DNA from: Mesostigma viride
Taxonomy: Eukaryota; Streptophyta; Mesostigmatophyceae; Mesostigmatales; Mesostigmataceae
Assembly (NCBI GenBank): GCA_009746045.1
Contig: RPFO01000175.1
Span: 1 to 64,000, forward strand
Direction: 5' to 3'
DNA length: 64,000 bases
The notes beneath the pieces are model-generated. The model was not told where the DNA came from and made no database searches. It saw only the letters and a list, made by a program, of their open reading frames with translations. The translations under genes and the position numbers were made by a program. Each line of letters starts with the position of its first letter. Position 1 is the first letter of the stretch. Positions 1 through 12,758 of this stretch are shown in pieces.

Positions 1-675
1 TACACAAACCCCACTTATGCATGCCAGCCACCCCCCACACCCACGTACGCATGCCAGCCACCCCCACACCCACGCACGCATGGAAGCCACCCCACGAACC
101 CAGGCACGCATGCCAGCCCCCCCCTAAACCCACGCATGCATGGCAGCCCCCCACCACACCCACGCATGCATGCCACTCCGCCCCCACACCCACGGACGCA
201 TGCCAGCCACCCCCCATACCCACGTACGCCCCCCCCCACACCCACGCACGCATGCCAGCCCCCCCCCACATGCACGCATGCATGCCAGCCACCCCGCAAA
301 CCCACGCATGGATGCCAGCCACCCCCACACCCACGCACGCAAGCCAGCCACCCCACGAGCCCACGCACGCATGCCAGCCACCCCCCACATGCACGCATGG
401 ATGCCAGCCACCCCCCACATGCACGCATGGATGCCAGCCACCCCCACACCCACGTACGCATGCCAGCCACCCCCACACCCACGCACGCATGGCAGCCCAC
501 CCTACGAACCCAGGCACGCATGCCAGCCACCCCCTAAACCCACGCACGCATGGCAGCCCAACCCCAAACCCAGGCACGCATGCCAGCCACCCCCACACCC
601 ACGCACGCATCTCAGCCCCCACACACACACACGCATGCATGCCAGCCCCCCCCAAAACCCACACACGCGTGCCAG
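1..675. repeat. GC-rich minisatellite array 0 (continues left of the window)
   Basis: Tandem copies of a roughly 27-33-bp unit built on CCACCCCCCACACCCACG followed by CACGCATGCCAG, with variants carrying ACATGCACGCATGGATG or CTTATGCATG. The units lack stop codons in most frames, so long Pro/His/Thr-rich and Gly/Trp/His/Cys-rich open frames appear on both strands; I treat these as by-products. The array runs straight into a seed segment at 676 that elsewhere marks the start of an array, so it belongs to an upstream unit whose body has been lost. Confidence 0.9.
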
Positions 676-742
676 CAGGCAGCCAGCCACATCCACATGA
701 TTAGGGGCCAGACAGCAATCAGGGGCACCGCGGGCCCACTTA
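676..742 (+). other. Pre-array seed segment inside the minisatellite
   Basis: A non-repeat segment starting GGCAGCCAGCCACATCCAC and ending near CACTTATGCATGCC. The same segment immediately precedes the arrays that start near 4,990, 9,266 and 48,970, where it follows 2.6 kb of unit body. Here it is preceded directly by repeat array, so an entire unit body is missing between array 0 and array 1. Confidence 0.75.
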
Positions 743-2275
743 TGCATGCCAGGCACCCCACCGACCCACGCACGCATGCCAGCCACCCCCATGCCCACGC
801 ACGCATGCCAGCCCCCCACAAACCCACTTATGCATGCCAGCCACCCCCCACACCCACGTACGCATGCCAGCCACCCCACACACCCACGCACGCATGGCAG
901 CCACCCCACGAACCCACGCACGCGTGCCAGCCCCCCCCACAAACCCACGCATGCATGGCAGCCCCCCACTACACCCACGCATGCATGCCAGCCCCCTCAC
1001 AAACCCCACGCAGGCATGCCAGCCACCCCCCAGACCCACGTACGCCCCCCCACACCCACGCGCGCATGCCAGCCACCCCCCTCATGCACGCATGCATGCC
1101 AGGCACCCCACAAACCCACGCATGAATGGCAGCCCCCCCACATGCATGCATGCATGCCAGCCCCCACACACACCCACGCACGCACGGCAGCCGCCCCCCC
1201 AACCCACGCACGCATGCCAGCCAACCCCCACATGCACGCATGCTTGCCAGCCACCCCACATGCACGCATGCATGCCAGCCACCCCGCAAACCCACGCATG
1301 GATGCCAGCCCCCCCCACACCCACGCACGCATGCCACTCCCCCCCCACACCCACGCACGCATGCCAGCCACCCCACGAGCCCACGCATGCATGCCAGCCA
1401 CCCCCCACATGCACGCATGGATGCCAGCCACCCCCCACACCCACGTACGCATGCCAGCCACCCCCCACACCCACGCACGCATGGCAGCCCACCCTAAGAA
1501 CCCAGGCACGCATGCCAGCCACCCCCTAAACCCACACACGCATGGCAGCCCAACCCCAAACCCAGGCACGCATGCCAGCCACCCCCACACCCACGCACTT
1601 ATGTCAGCCCCCCCCCACACACACGCATGCATGCCAGCCCCCCCCAAAACCCACACACGCGTGCCAGCCCCCCCCCACTTGCACGCATGCATGCCAGCCA
1701 CCCCACAAACCCACTTATGCATGCCAGCCACCCGCGTCAGCAACGTACGCATGCCGTCCCCCCCCCACACCCACGCACGCATGCCAGCCTGCCCCGCCCC
1801 ACATGCGTGCATGGCAGCTCCCGCCCACACCCACACATGCATGCCAGCCACCCCGCAAACCCACGCACGCATGCCAGCCACCCCCACACCCACGCACGCA
1901 TGCCAGCCCCCCCACAAACCCACGCATGCATCCCAGCCACCCCCCACATGCACGCATGCATGACAGCCACCCCCCACATGCACGTGCATGCTAGCCACCC
2001 CCCACACCCACACGCATGCCAGCCACACCCCACACCCACGCACGCATGGCAGCCACCCCACAAACCCACGCATGCATGCCAGCCACCCCCCACATGCACG
2101 CATGCATGCCAGCCACCCCCCGCATGCACGTGCATGCTAGCCACCCCCACACCCACGTACGCATGCCAGCCACCCCCACACACCACGCACGCACGGCAGC
2201 CACCCCCACACCCACGCACGCATGCCAGCCACCGGGCCTAAACCCACGCATGCATGGCAGCTCCCCACCACACCC
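743..2275. repeat. GC-rich minisatellite array 1
   Basis: About 50 copies of the ~30-bp unit, with the same succession of variant units seen in the arrays at 5-6.3 kb and 9.3-11.3 kb (for example the CACACACGCGTGCCAGC variant). The array ends at the conserved exit sequence CACGAATGGAGAGGGC near 2,276. Confidence 0.9.
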
Positions 2276-2866
2276 ACGAATGGAGAGGGCTAGCCTGCCA
2301 CGCCCCACGGTCGCGCACAAGGGCACTGTCGAGTCATGTACAAAACATTGTCTACATGAAGTCATAGTGGGCATGACCGAATTGGTGCATGTGTTTACAA
2401 AGGATTGCCACTCAATGAATAATAATGAATGATGAACATGGGAGTTTGCATGGAAGTGTTTTGTCGTTATGGCTTGCCAAAAGCGGTACCCACATTGTGT
2501 CCTGCATGGCTTAGCTGCATTGTGAGTTTCAGTTATTACGAAGTAATGAGTAAGGAAATACTTGCATGCAATGAACGGCGACGTCTCACGATATACAGTA
2601 CTATTCGGACTGGGTTGATGTACTAGTAGTACGACGCGTGCTGGACGTGCCCGTGAGGGACGGAGCGTGGGATCGACGGTGCGGCGGGCCGGCGCGAGCG
2701 CGCGCGAGGGGAAGCCCCCAAAGGAAGGCCGCCGAGCGTTCGCCCCCCGGCGTAGGGCCGGCCGGTCGGCGGGCTCAACCCGGCGGGTCGAAGCTTTCGG
2801 CGGGCCTCAGGGCCCCTGGTGGCGTAGTGCGTCCGAATAAGTGGGGGGCCTTGGCCCCCCCACTAG
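2276..2866 (+). repeat. 3' module of composite unit U1, ending in GC hairpin and CTAG
   Basis: Post-array module present in all composite units: an AT-richer part (2,276-2,630) and a GC-rich part (2,640-2,842). The unit ends in a stem GGGGGGCC (2843-2850), loop TT, stem GGCCCCCC (2853-2860), then CACTAG. The next unit starts at 2,867 with TCCCC. No coding sequence is supported: the open frames differ between copies. Confidence 0.75.
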
Positions 2867-5800
2867 TCCCCTTCTAGTGACTACGATTAACCCCAACGCA
2901 AAAGTTTGGCGAACCGTGAGGCCCGAAAAGTGGCCCGTACGAGAACCGCGAGCGCAGGGCGGCCGATAGTCAGGGCGATCCGGGGATCCGCGGTGGCGCC
3001 CAATCGGAGCAGTTGCCCGAAAAGTGGCAAACTAGGCAGATCGAGTCTCACACGTTCTGAACGGGGTCTGAAACGGCAGTTACGTCCAGATCCGGTTCAG
3101 CACTTTTGCGGGCAGGTGGGAGGCCTGCCAATGGCCGCGGCCAGATAAAAATACGGAACCCGGCACGATGTCGACTTCTTCGCGGCGTCAAACACTTTGA
3201 TCGCGAATCTAAATCTCCGAAACAAGCCGAGGAAGGTTAACGGATATTCTACGCGGAAGTACAACAACTTGGGAGTTAAAAGCCCGCCGTCCTCAAGTCT
3301 CGTATTGTTCAGTGCGGCAAGTCGACGTAACGTCCAGAAAATTTTTTGAAACCGTAACAATTTGGCCGTTACGGCCGTTTTCCTGTCCGCATTTCGTTCA
3401 GAAACCGTTACACTGAGTGTTTTCGCATCACTTTTCGATTCAGACTGAAGTTAGAGTCTGAACGTGATCTGAATGATATTTATTATACGCAAATTTTTAG
3501 TTGGAGGAGTGGAGAGTAGTATGATGCTTGCTGGACGAATTTCTGCCACATTCCGTACTTACCAAGCAGGGAAAAAATGACTTGGGAGGATTTTCAAGTG
3601 GGTAGTACGCGGTGCTGGACCGCCTGGACGCGCCCAAGCAATCGAACGTGCAAAACCAGGACTGCGAGGGGGTGAGGGGGCGACATGCTGCGACAGCACT
3701 TAATTGAATTTCCTGCTGGCTGGGGATGGCGGTCAACGCTGCCTGGAAAATTGGGGATGGACAATGCGTGGGCATTGCTTTTATAGCGTTCAATGTTCCA
3801 TTTCGATGCGTACCTTTGAATTGTTTCTGATCTGGCTGGACGTCGGTGGGCAGTCTCGTGCGTGGGAGAGGTTCGGGGCGCTATGGCCTGCTGCGATAGC
3901 TAGCGACCTGGAAATGGAATGTCGTTGTAGATTTAGGTATTATGCTATCGTGCTTCTTTGCTTGACGTATTGGGTGCCTAGTGAAATCAGTTTGCTGTTC
4001 GTGGAAGGCGTGGGTGCGGCCGACGAGTTTCTGTTGTCGTCACACAATATTGGAATGAACGCTGGATTTGTTGCCACGGGACGTACGCTGGCGATGCCGA
4101 TGGTGAGTCGTTTGTTTCGATGACCGGGCTAGTGCCTGCTCTCTTTCTGATGCGTTTCCTCGGTTGTGTTGTTTCCATTGGGCCGAATTCACGTAGTCGC
4201 AGCGAAGACATAGCGTAGCAAGGGTCTGCGTTTCATTTTCTTAGCCGTGCAGGACGCCATCTTCATGGTCCTTCGGGTTTCCCGTGTCAACGTCCGTTGC
4301 CAGAGGATCTGTGATGATTTTTTCTGGAATATACTGGGCGGTGAAAGCCCCTGTGGATCCTTGCCTGGTCATGAGTTTAGGGCGTCATTTACTGCTGTAC
4401 TCGCTGACATTCATGGTGCTTACTGCGTAAGATAATCTGCCTTGCTTCGCGCGTGGATTTTCACTGGGCTGAAGAGCGCGTCTGGTAACATTTTTTCGTG
4501 GTGTATAAGGTGATAAATCAACCATTTGTTCATAGAACTGGTTGTCTCATTGATAGAAGGTGTTTTATATTTCTTCATCAAGCAAGTCAAAAGTAATCTC
4601 CACTGGCTTACAACCTGAATCTTGCTTTGCTGGGTCTGCTGTGTTTGTGCCTCATTGTGCAGGCTATCCCCTTGGTTGACCAACCAGGTGATTTGTGGTG
4701 CCAGCGGGGCCATATTATTTTCTTCTCATTTTCCATCCGTGGCAACGGACCGCATGGGCGGGCGGGAGGGCAGAGAGGGCAGGGCAGGCCAGGCCAGGCG
4801 AGGCAGGAAAGGCTGCAAGGGTATGCAGCACAGGTAGGCTGGCAGGCAAGGGCCATGGGGCATGAGCCATGGGGCTTGAGCTACGAGCCTTGCGGCATGG
4901 GGTTTGGGGATGGGGCAAACAGGAGGGCAGGCAGCCAGCCACATCCACATGATTAGGGGCCAGACAGCAATCAGGGGCACCGCGGGCCCACTTATGCATG
5001 CCAGGCACCCCACCAACCCACGCACGCATGCCAGCCACCCCCATGCCCACGCACGCATGCCAGCCACCCCCCCCCCTTACACAAACCCACTTATGCATGC
5101 CAGCCACCCCCCACACCCACGTACGCATGCCAGCCAACCCCCACACCCACGCACGCATGGAAGCCACCCCTCGAACCCAGGCACGCATGGCAGCCCCCCC
5201 TAAACCCACGCATGCATGGCAGCCCCCCACCACACCCACGCATGCATGCCACTCCCCCCCACACCCACGCACGCATGCCAGCCACCCCCCATACCCACGT
5301 ACGCCCCCCCCACACCCACGCACGCATGCCAGCCCCCCCCTCATGCACGCATGCATGCCAGCCACCCCGCAAACCCACGCACGCATGCCAGCCACCCCCA
5401 CATGCATGCATGCATGCCAGCCCCCCCCACACCCACGCACGCATGCCAGCCACCCCACGAGCCCACGCATGCATGCCAGCCACCCCCACATGCACGCATG
5501 GATGCCAGCCACCCCCCACACCCACGTACGCATGCCAGCCACCCCCACACCCACGCACGCATGGCAGCCCACCCTACGAACCCAGGCACGCATGCCAGCC
5601 ACCCCCTAAACCCACGCACGCATGGCAGCCCACCCCCAAACCCAGGCACGCATGCCAGCCACCCCCACACCCACGCACTTATGTCAGCCCCCCCCACACA
5701 CACGCATGCATGCCAGCCCCCCCCAAACCCACACACGCGTGCCAGCCCCCCCCACATGCACGCATGCATGCCAGCCACCCCACAAACCCACTTATGCATG

Positions 5801-6942
5801 CCAGCCACCCCCGTCACCAACGTACGCATGCCGTCCCCCCACACACCCACGCATGCATGCCAGCCTGCCCCGCCCCACATGCGTGCATGGCAGCTCCCGC
5901 CCACACCCATGCATGCATGCCAGCCACCCCACAAACCCATGCACGCATGCCAGCCACCCCCACACCCACGCACGCATGCCACGCCCCCCACAAGCCCACG
6001 CATGCATCCCAGCCACCCCCCACATGCACGCATGCATGACAGCCACCCCCCACATGCACGTGCATGCTAGCCACCCCCCACACCCACATACGCATGCCAG
6101 CCACCCCCCACACCCACGCACGCATGGCAGCCACCCCACAAACCCACGCATGCATGCCAGCCACCCCCCACATGCACGCATGCATGCCAGCCACCCCCCG
6201 CATGCACGTGCATGCTAGCCACCCCCCACACCCACGTACGCATGCCAGCCACCCCCCACACCCACGCACGCACGGCAGCCACCCCCACACCCACGCACGC
6301 ATGCCAGCCACCCCCTAAACCCACGCATGCATGGCAGCTCCCCACCACACCCACGAATGGAGAGGGCTAGCCTGCCACGCCCCACGGTCGCGCACAAGGG
6401 CACTTTCGAGTCATGTACAAAACATTGTCTACATGAAGTCATAGTGGGCATGACCGAATTGGTGCATGTGTTTACAAAGGATTGCCACTCAATGAATAAT
6501 AATGAATGATGAACATGGGAGTTTGCATGGAAGTGTTTGGTCGTTATGGCTGCCGCTTGCCAAAAGCGTTGTGTCCTGCATGGCTTAGCTGCATTGTGAG
6601 TTCCAGTTGTTAGGAAGTACTGATTAAGGAAATACTTGCATGCAATGAACGGCGACGTCTCACGATGTACAGTACTATTCGGACTGGGTTGATGTACTAG
6701 TAGTACGACGCGTGTTGGACGTGCCCGTGAGGGACGGAGCGTGGGATCGACGGTGCGGCGGGCCGGCGCGAGCGCGCGCGATGGGAAGCCCGCAAAGGAA
6801 GGCCGCCGAGCGTTCGCCCCCCGGCGTAGTAGGCCGGGCCGGTCGGCGGGCTCAACCCGGCGGGTCGAAGCTTTCGGCGGGCCTCAGGGCCCCTGGTGGC
6901 GTAGTGCGTCCGAATAAGTGGGGGGCCTTGGCCCCCCACTAG
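2867..6942 (+). repeat. Composite minisatellite-bearing unit U2 (4,076 bp)
   Basis: Complete unit. The 5' module (2,867-3,480) carries the satellite-type motif GATCGAGTCTCA and TTCAG/CTGAA dyads. The body is 3,490-4,930, the seed about 4,931-4,990, the minisatellite 4,990-6,353, the post-array module 6,354-6,919, and the hairpin 6,920-6,937 with CTAG at 6,939-6,942. It is nearly identical to U3 (6,943-11,813) and U4 (45,193-49,986). Short open frames in the body (for example 3,704-4,123) are similar between close copies but are broken in the diverged copy at 53 kb, which argues against a protein product. Order, head-to-tail arrangement and the terminal hairpin suggest a non-autonomous element, possibly Helitron-like (inference). 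Confidence 0.7.
4990..6353. repeat. GC-rich minisatellite array 2 (inside U2)
   Basis: Same ~30-bp unit as array 1, about 45 copies, beginning after the seed at 4,931-4,990 and ending at the CACGAATGGAGAGGGC exit sequence. The order of variant units parallels array 1, so the arrays are homologous copies and did not expand independently. Confidence 0.9.
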
Positions 6943-9900
6943 TCCCCCTCTAGTGACTACGATTAACCCCAACGCAAAAGTTTGGCGAACCGTGAGGCCC
7001 GAAAAGTGGCCCGTACGAAAACCGCGAGCGCAGGGCGGCCGATAGTCAGGGCGATCCGGGGATCCGCGGTGGCGCCCAATCGGAGCAGTTGCCCGAAAAG
7101 TGGCAAACTAGGCAGATCGACTGTCACAAAGTCTGAACGGGGTCTGAAACGGCAGTTACGTCCAGATCCGGTTCAGCACTTTTGCGGGCAGGTGGGAGGC
7201 CAGCCAATGTCCGCGGCCAGATAAAAATACGGAACCCGGCACGATGTCGGCTTCTTCGCGGCCGTCAAACTCTTTGATCGCGAATCAAACTTCCCATGGA
7301 CTGCGGCGATCAACTGCGGCTACTGGGCCCATCGCTTGGCCGAGAGGGCGCCGTCCTAAAAATTCGTAGCGTTCAGTGCGTCAGTTCGACGGAGCGTTCA
7401 GAAATTGTTGAGAAACCGTGCAAAAAATGTTGAGAAACCGTGAAATTTTGGGCGTTACGGCCGTTTTGTTGTCGGCATTTCGTTCAGAAACCGTTTCACT
7501 GAGTTGTTCCGCATCACTTTTCGATTCAGACCGAAGTTAAAGTCTGAACGTGATCTGACTTAATTTTAGTTGAAAAGTACACGCAAAATTTAAGTTGGAG
7601 GAGCGGAGCGTAGTACGATGCTTGCTGGACGAACTTTGCCAGATTCTGAGCCGATTCTGGACTCAGTCAGCGCTGATGGAATCTAAATTTTGCTGAAATC
7701 AAATGTGCTACGAAATTTTGCCCGAAGTTACAGTCTGAGCAAGATGTGACTGATATTTATACGCAAAGTTTTAGTTGGAGGAGTGGAGAGTAGTAGGATG
7801 CTTGCTGGACGAATTTCTGCCAGATTCCGTACTTACCAAGCTGGGAAAAAATGACTTGGAGGATTTTCAAGTGGGTAGTACGCGGTGCTGGACCGCCTGG
7901 ACGCGCCCAAGCAATCGAACGTGCATAAACCAGGACTGCGAGGGGGTGAGGGGGCGACATGCTGCGACAGCACTTGAATTTAATTTCCTGCTGGCTGGGG
8001 ATGGCGGTCAACGCTGCCTGGAAAATTGGGGTTGGACAATGCGTGGGCATTGCTTTTAAAGCGTTCAATGTTCCATTTCGATGCGTACCCTTGAATTGTT
8101 TCTGATCTGGCTGGACGTCGGTGGGCAGTCACGTGCGTGGGAGAGGTTCGGGGCGCTAAGGCCTGCTGCGATAGCTAGCGACCTGGAAATGGAATGTCGT
8201 TGTAGATTTAGGTATTATGTTATCGTGCTTCTTTGCTTGACGTATTGGGTGCCTAGTGAAATCAGTTTGCTGTTCGTGGAAGGCGTGGGTGTGGCCGACG
8301 AGTTTCTGTTGTCGTCACACAATATTGGAATGAACGCTGGATTTGTTGCCACGGGACATACGCTGGCGATGCCGATGGTGAGTCGTTTGTTTCGATGGCC
8401 GTGCTAGTGCCTGCTCTCTTTCTGATGCGTTTCCTCGGTTGCGTTGTTTCCATTTGGCAGAATTCACGTAGTCGCAGCGAAGACATAGCGTAGCAAGGGT
8501 CTGCGTTTCATTTTCTTAGCCGTGCAGGACGCCATCTTCATGGTCCTTCGGGTTTCCCGTGTCAACGTCCGTTGCCAGAGGATCTGTGATGCTTTTTTCT
8601 GGAATATACTGGGCGGTGAAAGCCCCTGTGGATGCTTGCCTGGTAACGAGTTTAGGGCGTCGTTTACTGCTGTACTCGCTGACATTCATGGTGCTGACTG
8701 CGTAAGATAATCTGCCTTGCTTCGCACGTGGATTTTCACTGGGCTGAAGAGCGCGTCTGGTAACATGTTTACGTGGTGTATAAGGTGATCAATCAACCAT
8801 TTGTTCATAGAAGGTGTGACAGTAGAAGGCGTTTTATATTTCTTCATCAAGCAAGTCAAAAGTAATCTCCACTGGCTTACAACCTGAATCTTGCTTTGCT
8901 GGGTCTGCTGTGTTCCTGTCTCATTGTGCAGGCTATCCCCTTGGTTGACCAACCAGGTGATTTGTGGTGCCAGCGAGGCCATATTGGTTTTCTTCTCATT
9001 TTCCATCCGTGGCAACGGACCGCATGGGCGGGCGGGAGGGCAGAGAGGGCAGGGCAGGCCAGGCCAGGCGAGGCAGGAAAGGCTGCAAGGGTATGCAGCA
9101 CAGGTAGGCTGGCAGGCAAGGGCCATGGGGCATAAGCCATGGGGCTTGAGCTACGAGCCTTGGGGCATGGGGTTGGGGGAGGCGGCAAACAGACGGGCAG
9201 GCAGCCAGCCACATCCACATGATTAGGGGCCAGACAGCAATCAGGGGCACCGCGGGCCCACTTATGAATGCCAGCCACAACCCTCACCAACGTACTCATG
9301 CCAGCCACCCCCTACACCCACGCACGCATGGCAGCCACCCCACGAACCCAGGCACGCATGCCAGCCCCCCCCTCAAGCCACGCATGCATGGCAGCCCCCC
9401 ACCACACCCACGCATGCATGCCACTCCCCCCCCCCCCACGCACGCATGCCAGCCACCCCCCATACCCACGTACGCCCCCCCCACTCCCACGCACGCATGC
9501 CAGCCCCCCCCTCATGCACGCATGCATGCCAGCCACCCCACAAACCCACGCATGGATGCCAGCCCCCCCCACATGCATGCATGCATGCCAGCCCCCCCCA
9601 CACCCACGCACGCATGGCAGCCGCCCCCCCAACCCACGCACGCATGCCAGCCAACCCCCACATGCACGCATGGTTGCCAGCCACCCCACATGCAAACAAG
9701 CCCCCCCCACATGCATGCTTGCATTCCAGCCACCCCACAAACCCATGCACGCATGCCAGCCACCCCCACACCCACGCACGCATGCCAGCCACCCCACGAG
9801 CCCACGCATGCATGCCAGCCACCCCCCACATGCACGCATGGATGCCAGCCACCCCCCACATGCACGTGCATGCCAGCCACCCCCCCACACACACACACAA

Positions 9901-11813
9901 ACCCACTTATGCATGCCAGCCACCCCCCACACCCACGTACGCATGCCAGCCCCCCCTAAACCCACGCACGCATGGCAGCCCACCCCCAAACCCAGGCACG
10001 CATGCCAGCCCCCCCCACACCCACGCACTTATGTCAGCCCCCCCTCACACACTCGCATGCATGCCAGCCCCCCCCAAACCCACACACGCGTGCCAGCCCC
10101 CCCCACATGCACGCATGCATGCCAGCCACCCCACAAACCCACTTATGCATGCCAGCCCCCCCCTCATGCACACATGCATGCCAGCCACCCCACCAACCCA
10201 CGCATGCATGCCAGCCTGCCCCGCCCCACATGGGTCCATGGCAGCTCCCCCCACACCCACGCACGCATGGCAGCCGCCCCCCCAACCCACGCACGCATGC
10301 CAGCCAACCCCCACATGCACGCATGCTTGCCAGCCACCCCACATGCAAACAAGCCCCCCCCACATGCATGCTTGCATTCCAGCCACCCCACAAACCCATG
10401 CACGCATGCCAGCCACCCCCACACCCACGCACGCATGCCTGCCACCCCACGAGCCCACGCATGCATGCCAGCCACCCCCCACATGCACGCATGGATGCCA
10501 GCCACCCGCAACATGCACGTGCATGCCAGCCACCCCCCACACCCACATACGCATGCCAGCCACCCCCACACCCACGCACGCATGGCAGCCCACCCCACGA
10601 ACCCAGGCACGCATGCCAGCCCCCCCTAAACCCACGCACGCATGGCAGCCCACCCCCAAACCCAGGTACGCATGCCAGCCACCCCCACACCCACGCACTT
10701 ATGTCAGCCCCCCCACACACACACGCATGCATGCCAGCCCCCCCCAAACCCACACACGCGTGCCAGCCCCCCCCCCACACACGCATGCATGCCAGCCCCC
10801 CCCAAACCCACACACGCGTGCCAGCCCCCCCCACATGCACGCATGCATGCCAGCCACCCCACAAACCCACTTATGCATGCCAGCCACCCCCGTCACCAAC
10901 GTACGCATGCCGTCCCCCCCACACACCCACGCATGCATGCCAGCCTGCCCCGCCCCACATGCGTCCATGGCAGCTCCCCCCCACACCCACGCATGCATGC
11001 TAGCCACCCCACAAACCCATGCACGCATGCCAGCCACCCCACAAACCCACGCATGCATGCCAGCCACCCCCCACATGCACGCATGCATGACAGCCACCCC
11101 CCACATGCACGTGCATGCCAGCCACCCCCCACACCCACATACGCATGCCAGCCACCCGCCACACCCACGCACGCATGGCAGCCACCCCCCACAGCCACGC
11201 ACGAATGCCAGCCCCCCCCTAAACCCACGCATGCATGGCAGCTCCCCACCACACCCACGAATGGACAGGGCTGGCCTGCCGCGCCCCACGGTCGCGCACA
11301 AGGGCACTGTCGAGTCATGTACAAAACATTGTCTGCATGAAGTCATAGTGGGCATGACCGATGGTGCATGTGTTTACAAAGGATTGCCACTCAATGAATA
11401 TTAATGAATGATGAACATGGGAGTTTGCATGGAAGTGTTTGGTCGTTATGGCTGCCGCTTGCAAAAAGCGGTACCCACATTGTGTCCTGCATGGCATAGC
11501 TTCATTGTGAGTTCCAGTTGTTAGGAAGTAATGAGTAAGGAAATACTTGCATGCAATGAACGGACTAGTAGTAGGACGCGTGCTGGACGTGCCCGTGAGG
11601 TACGGAGCGTGGGATCGACGGTGCGGCGGGCCGGCGCGAGCGCGCGCGATGGGAGGCCCCCAAAGGAAGGCCGCCGAGCGTTCGCCCCCCGGCGTAGTAG
11701 GCCGGGCCGGTCGGCGGGCTCAACCCGGCGGGTCGAAGCTTTCGGCGGGGGCCTCAGGGCCCCTGGTGGCGTAGTGCGTCCGAATAAGTGGGGGGCCTTG
11801 GCCCCCCCACTAG
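6943..11813 (+). repeat. Composite minisatellite-bearing unit U3 (4,871 bp)
   Basis: Near-identical to U2 but with a longer array and with extra sequence near 7,290-7,770 that includes a partial internal duplication of the TTGGAGGAG-containing part (7,590-7,680 and 7,760-7,850). It ends in the hairpin 11,790-11,807 and CTAG at 11,810-11,813. What follows is not another composite unit but a short monomer of a different type starting TTGCCC, so different bodies share one kind of junction. Confidence 0.7.
9266..11262. repeat. GC-rich minisatellite array 3 (inside U3)
   Basis: About 65 copies of the ~30-bp unit. A variant block containing CACATGCAAACAAGCC occurs at about 9,686 and again about 651 bp later at about 10,337, which shows a higher-order repeat of roughly 650 bp produced by segmental duplication inside the array. 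The longest open frame (9,446-11,404) runs out into the flank and is composed of repeat translation only. Confidence 0.9.
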
Positions 11814-12758
11814 TTGCCCTTTATACTACTTTTATGTCGGCCCATTTGTTCCGCAAACTCTTCCGGCAAACGTTGTCCGTACCCGAGTAGCGCAAAAATC
11901 GGAACGCACAATTTGTTTCCACAAAATCTTTACGCAGATCGCGTCCGTAGGCTTTCTAGCAGCCTGTCACCGCGTAGCGTCCGGCGCCCAAACTCTTCTA
12001 AGACGAGTAGCCAAACAAATGCGTGCCAACCGACAATCAGTAAAAGCGTTTCGAGTGCAAACGGCCGTAACCGCGTCGTAACGGTTAATTTTTCCGAGTA
12101 GCTAAGCGCCTAAGCCTTGCGTTTCGAGTTGAGCTTGAAATTGGCCTAGGCGTTTGGAACGGACGAGGGAAGTTGGCAAGGAAAACGGCGAGGAGAGGAC
12201 AGATTCAAGGGGTATTCGGCGGTTGCTAGCAAAAAGTGAGAAATCTGACGGACGGACCTGACACAGCGAACATTTGCTCAGTGAACAAAACGAGTTCAGA
12301 CGTCAAGAGGACCCACCCCACCATCTTACTAACAAACGGGGCTATATGATAGAGGACCTTCCTTTCTTGTAGAGGACCCACCCCACCATCTTACTAACAA
12401 ACGGGGCCATATGATAGAGGACCCTCCTTTTGTGTAGAGGACCCACCTTCAAGCGAGAAAGCTGACGGACGGACCTGACGTGCTGACATACCAGGTTTAG
12501 TTGCGGTTCGGTTCAGCCACCGGCTTCCCAAAATAGGCCAGCAAACCGTCCGGCACCATGAATTTGCATGGAATCGTGGCGTAATCCATGGAATCACAGG
12601 ATGTGGCCTGCCGTACAGGTTCGGCTGTCTTGCTAGTGGGCGGGCTGTGTGAGCGGGAGTGTACGGCTGTGCTGGTACTCGCCGTTGAGGCACAAAAAGC
12701 CGTTGAGGCACAGAATCTGCCAAGTAGCGGGGGTTCGGGGGCGGAGCCCCCGATCTTG
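11814..12758 (+). repeat. Type A satellite monomer A1 (945 bp)
   Basis: Starts TTGCCCTTTATACTAC directly after the CTAG end of U3 and ends in hairpin TCGGGGGC-GGA-GCCCCCGA (12,735-12,753) and CTTG (12,755-12,758). It is about 95% identical by eye to A2 but contains an extra ~207-bp stretch around 12,255-12,445 that itself holds a ~65-bp tandem duplication (AGAGGACCCACCCCACC at 12,307 and 12,372). No convincing coding capacity. Confidence 0.75.

Noticed and set aside
1..2275. CRISPR-like regular repeats
   Set aside because: No distinct spacers, unit length varies, eukaryotic context; it is a minisatellite.
3704..4123. 139-codon frame in the composite-unit body, also seen at 8,081-8,407 and 47,669-47,980
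   Set aside because: Similar only because the DNA is nearly identical; the homologous stretch in the diverged unit at 53.1-53.4 kb has frame breaks and no protein-level conservation.
9446..11404. 652-codon Pro/His/Thr-rich open frame (and many similar frames in the minisatellite arrays, both strands)
   Set aside because: The ~30-bp unit contains almost no stop triplets in any frame, so all six frames stay open; composition follows the repeat, with no start context or conserved non-repeat domain.
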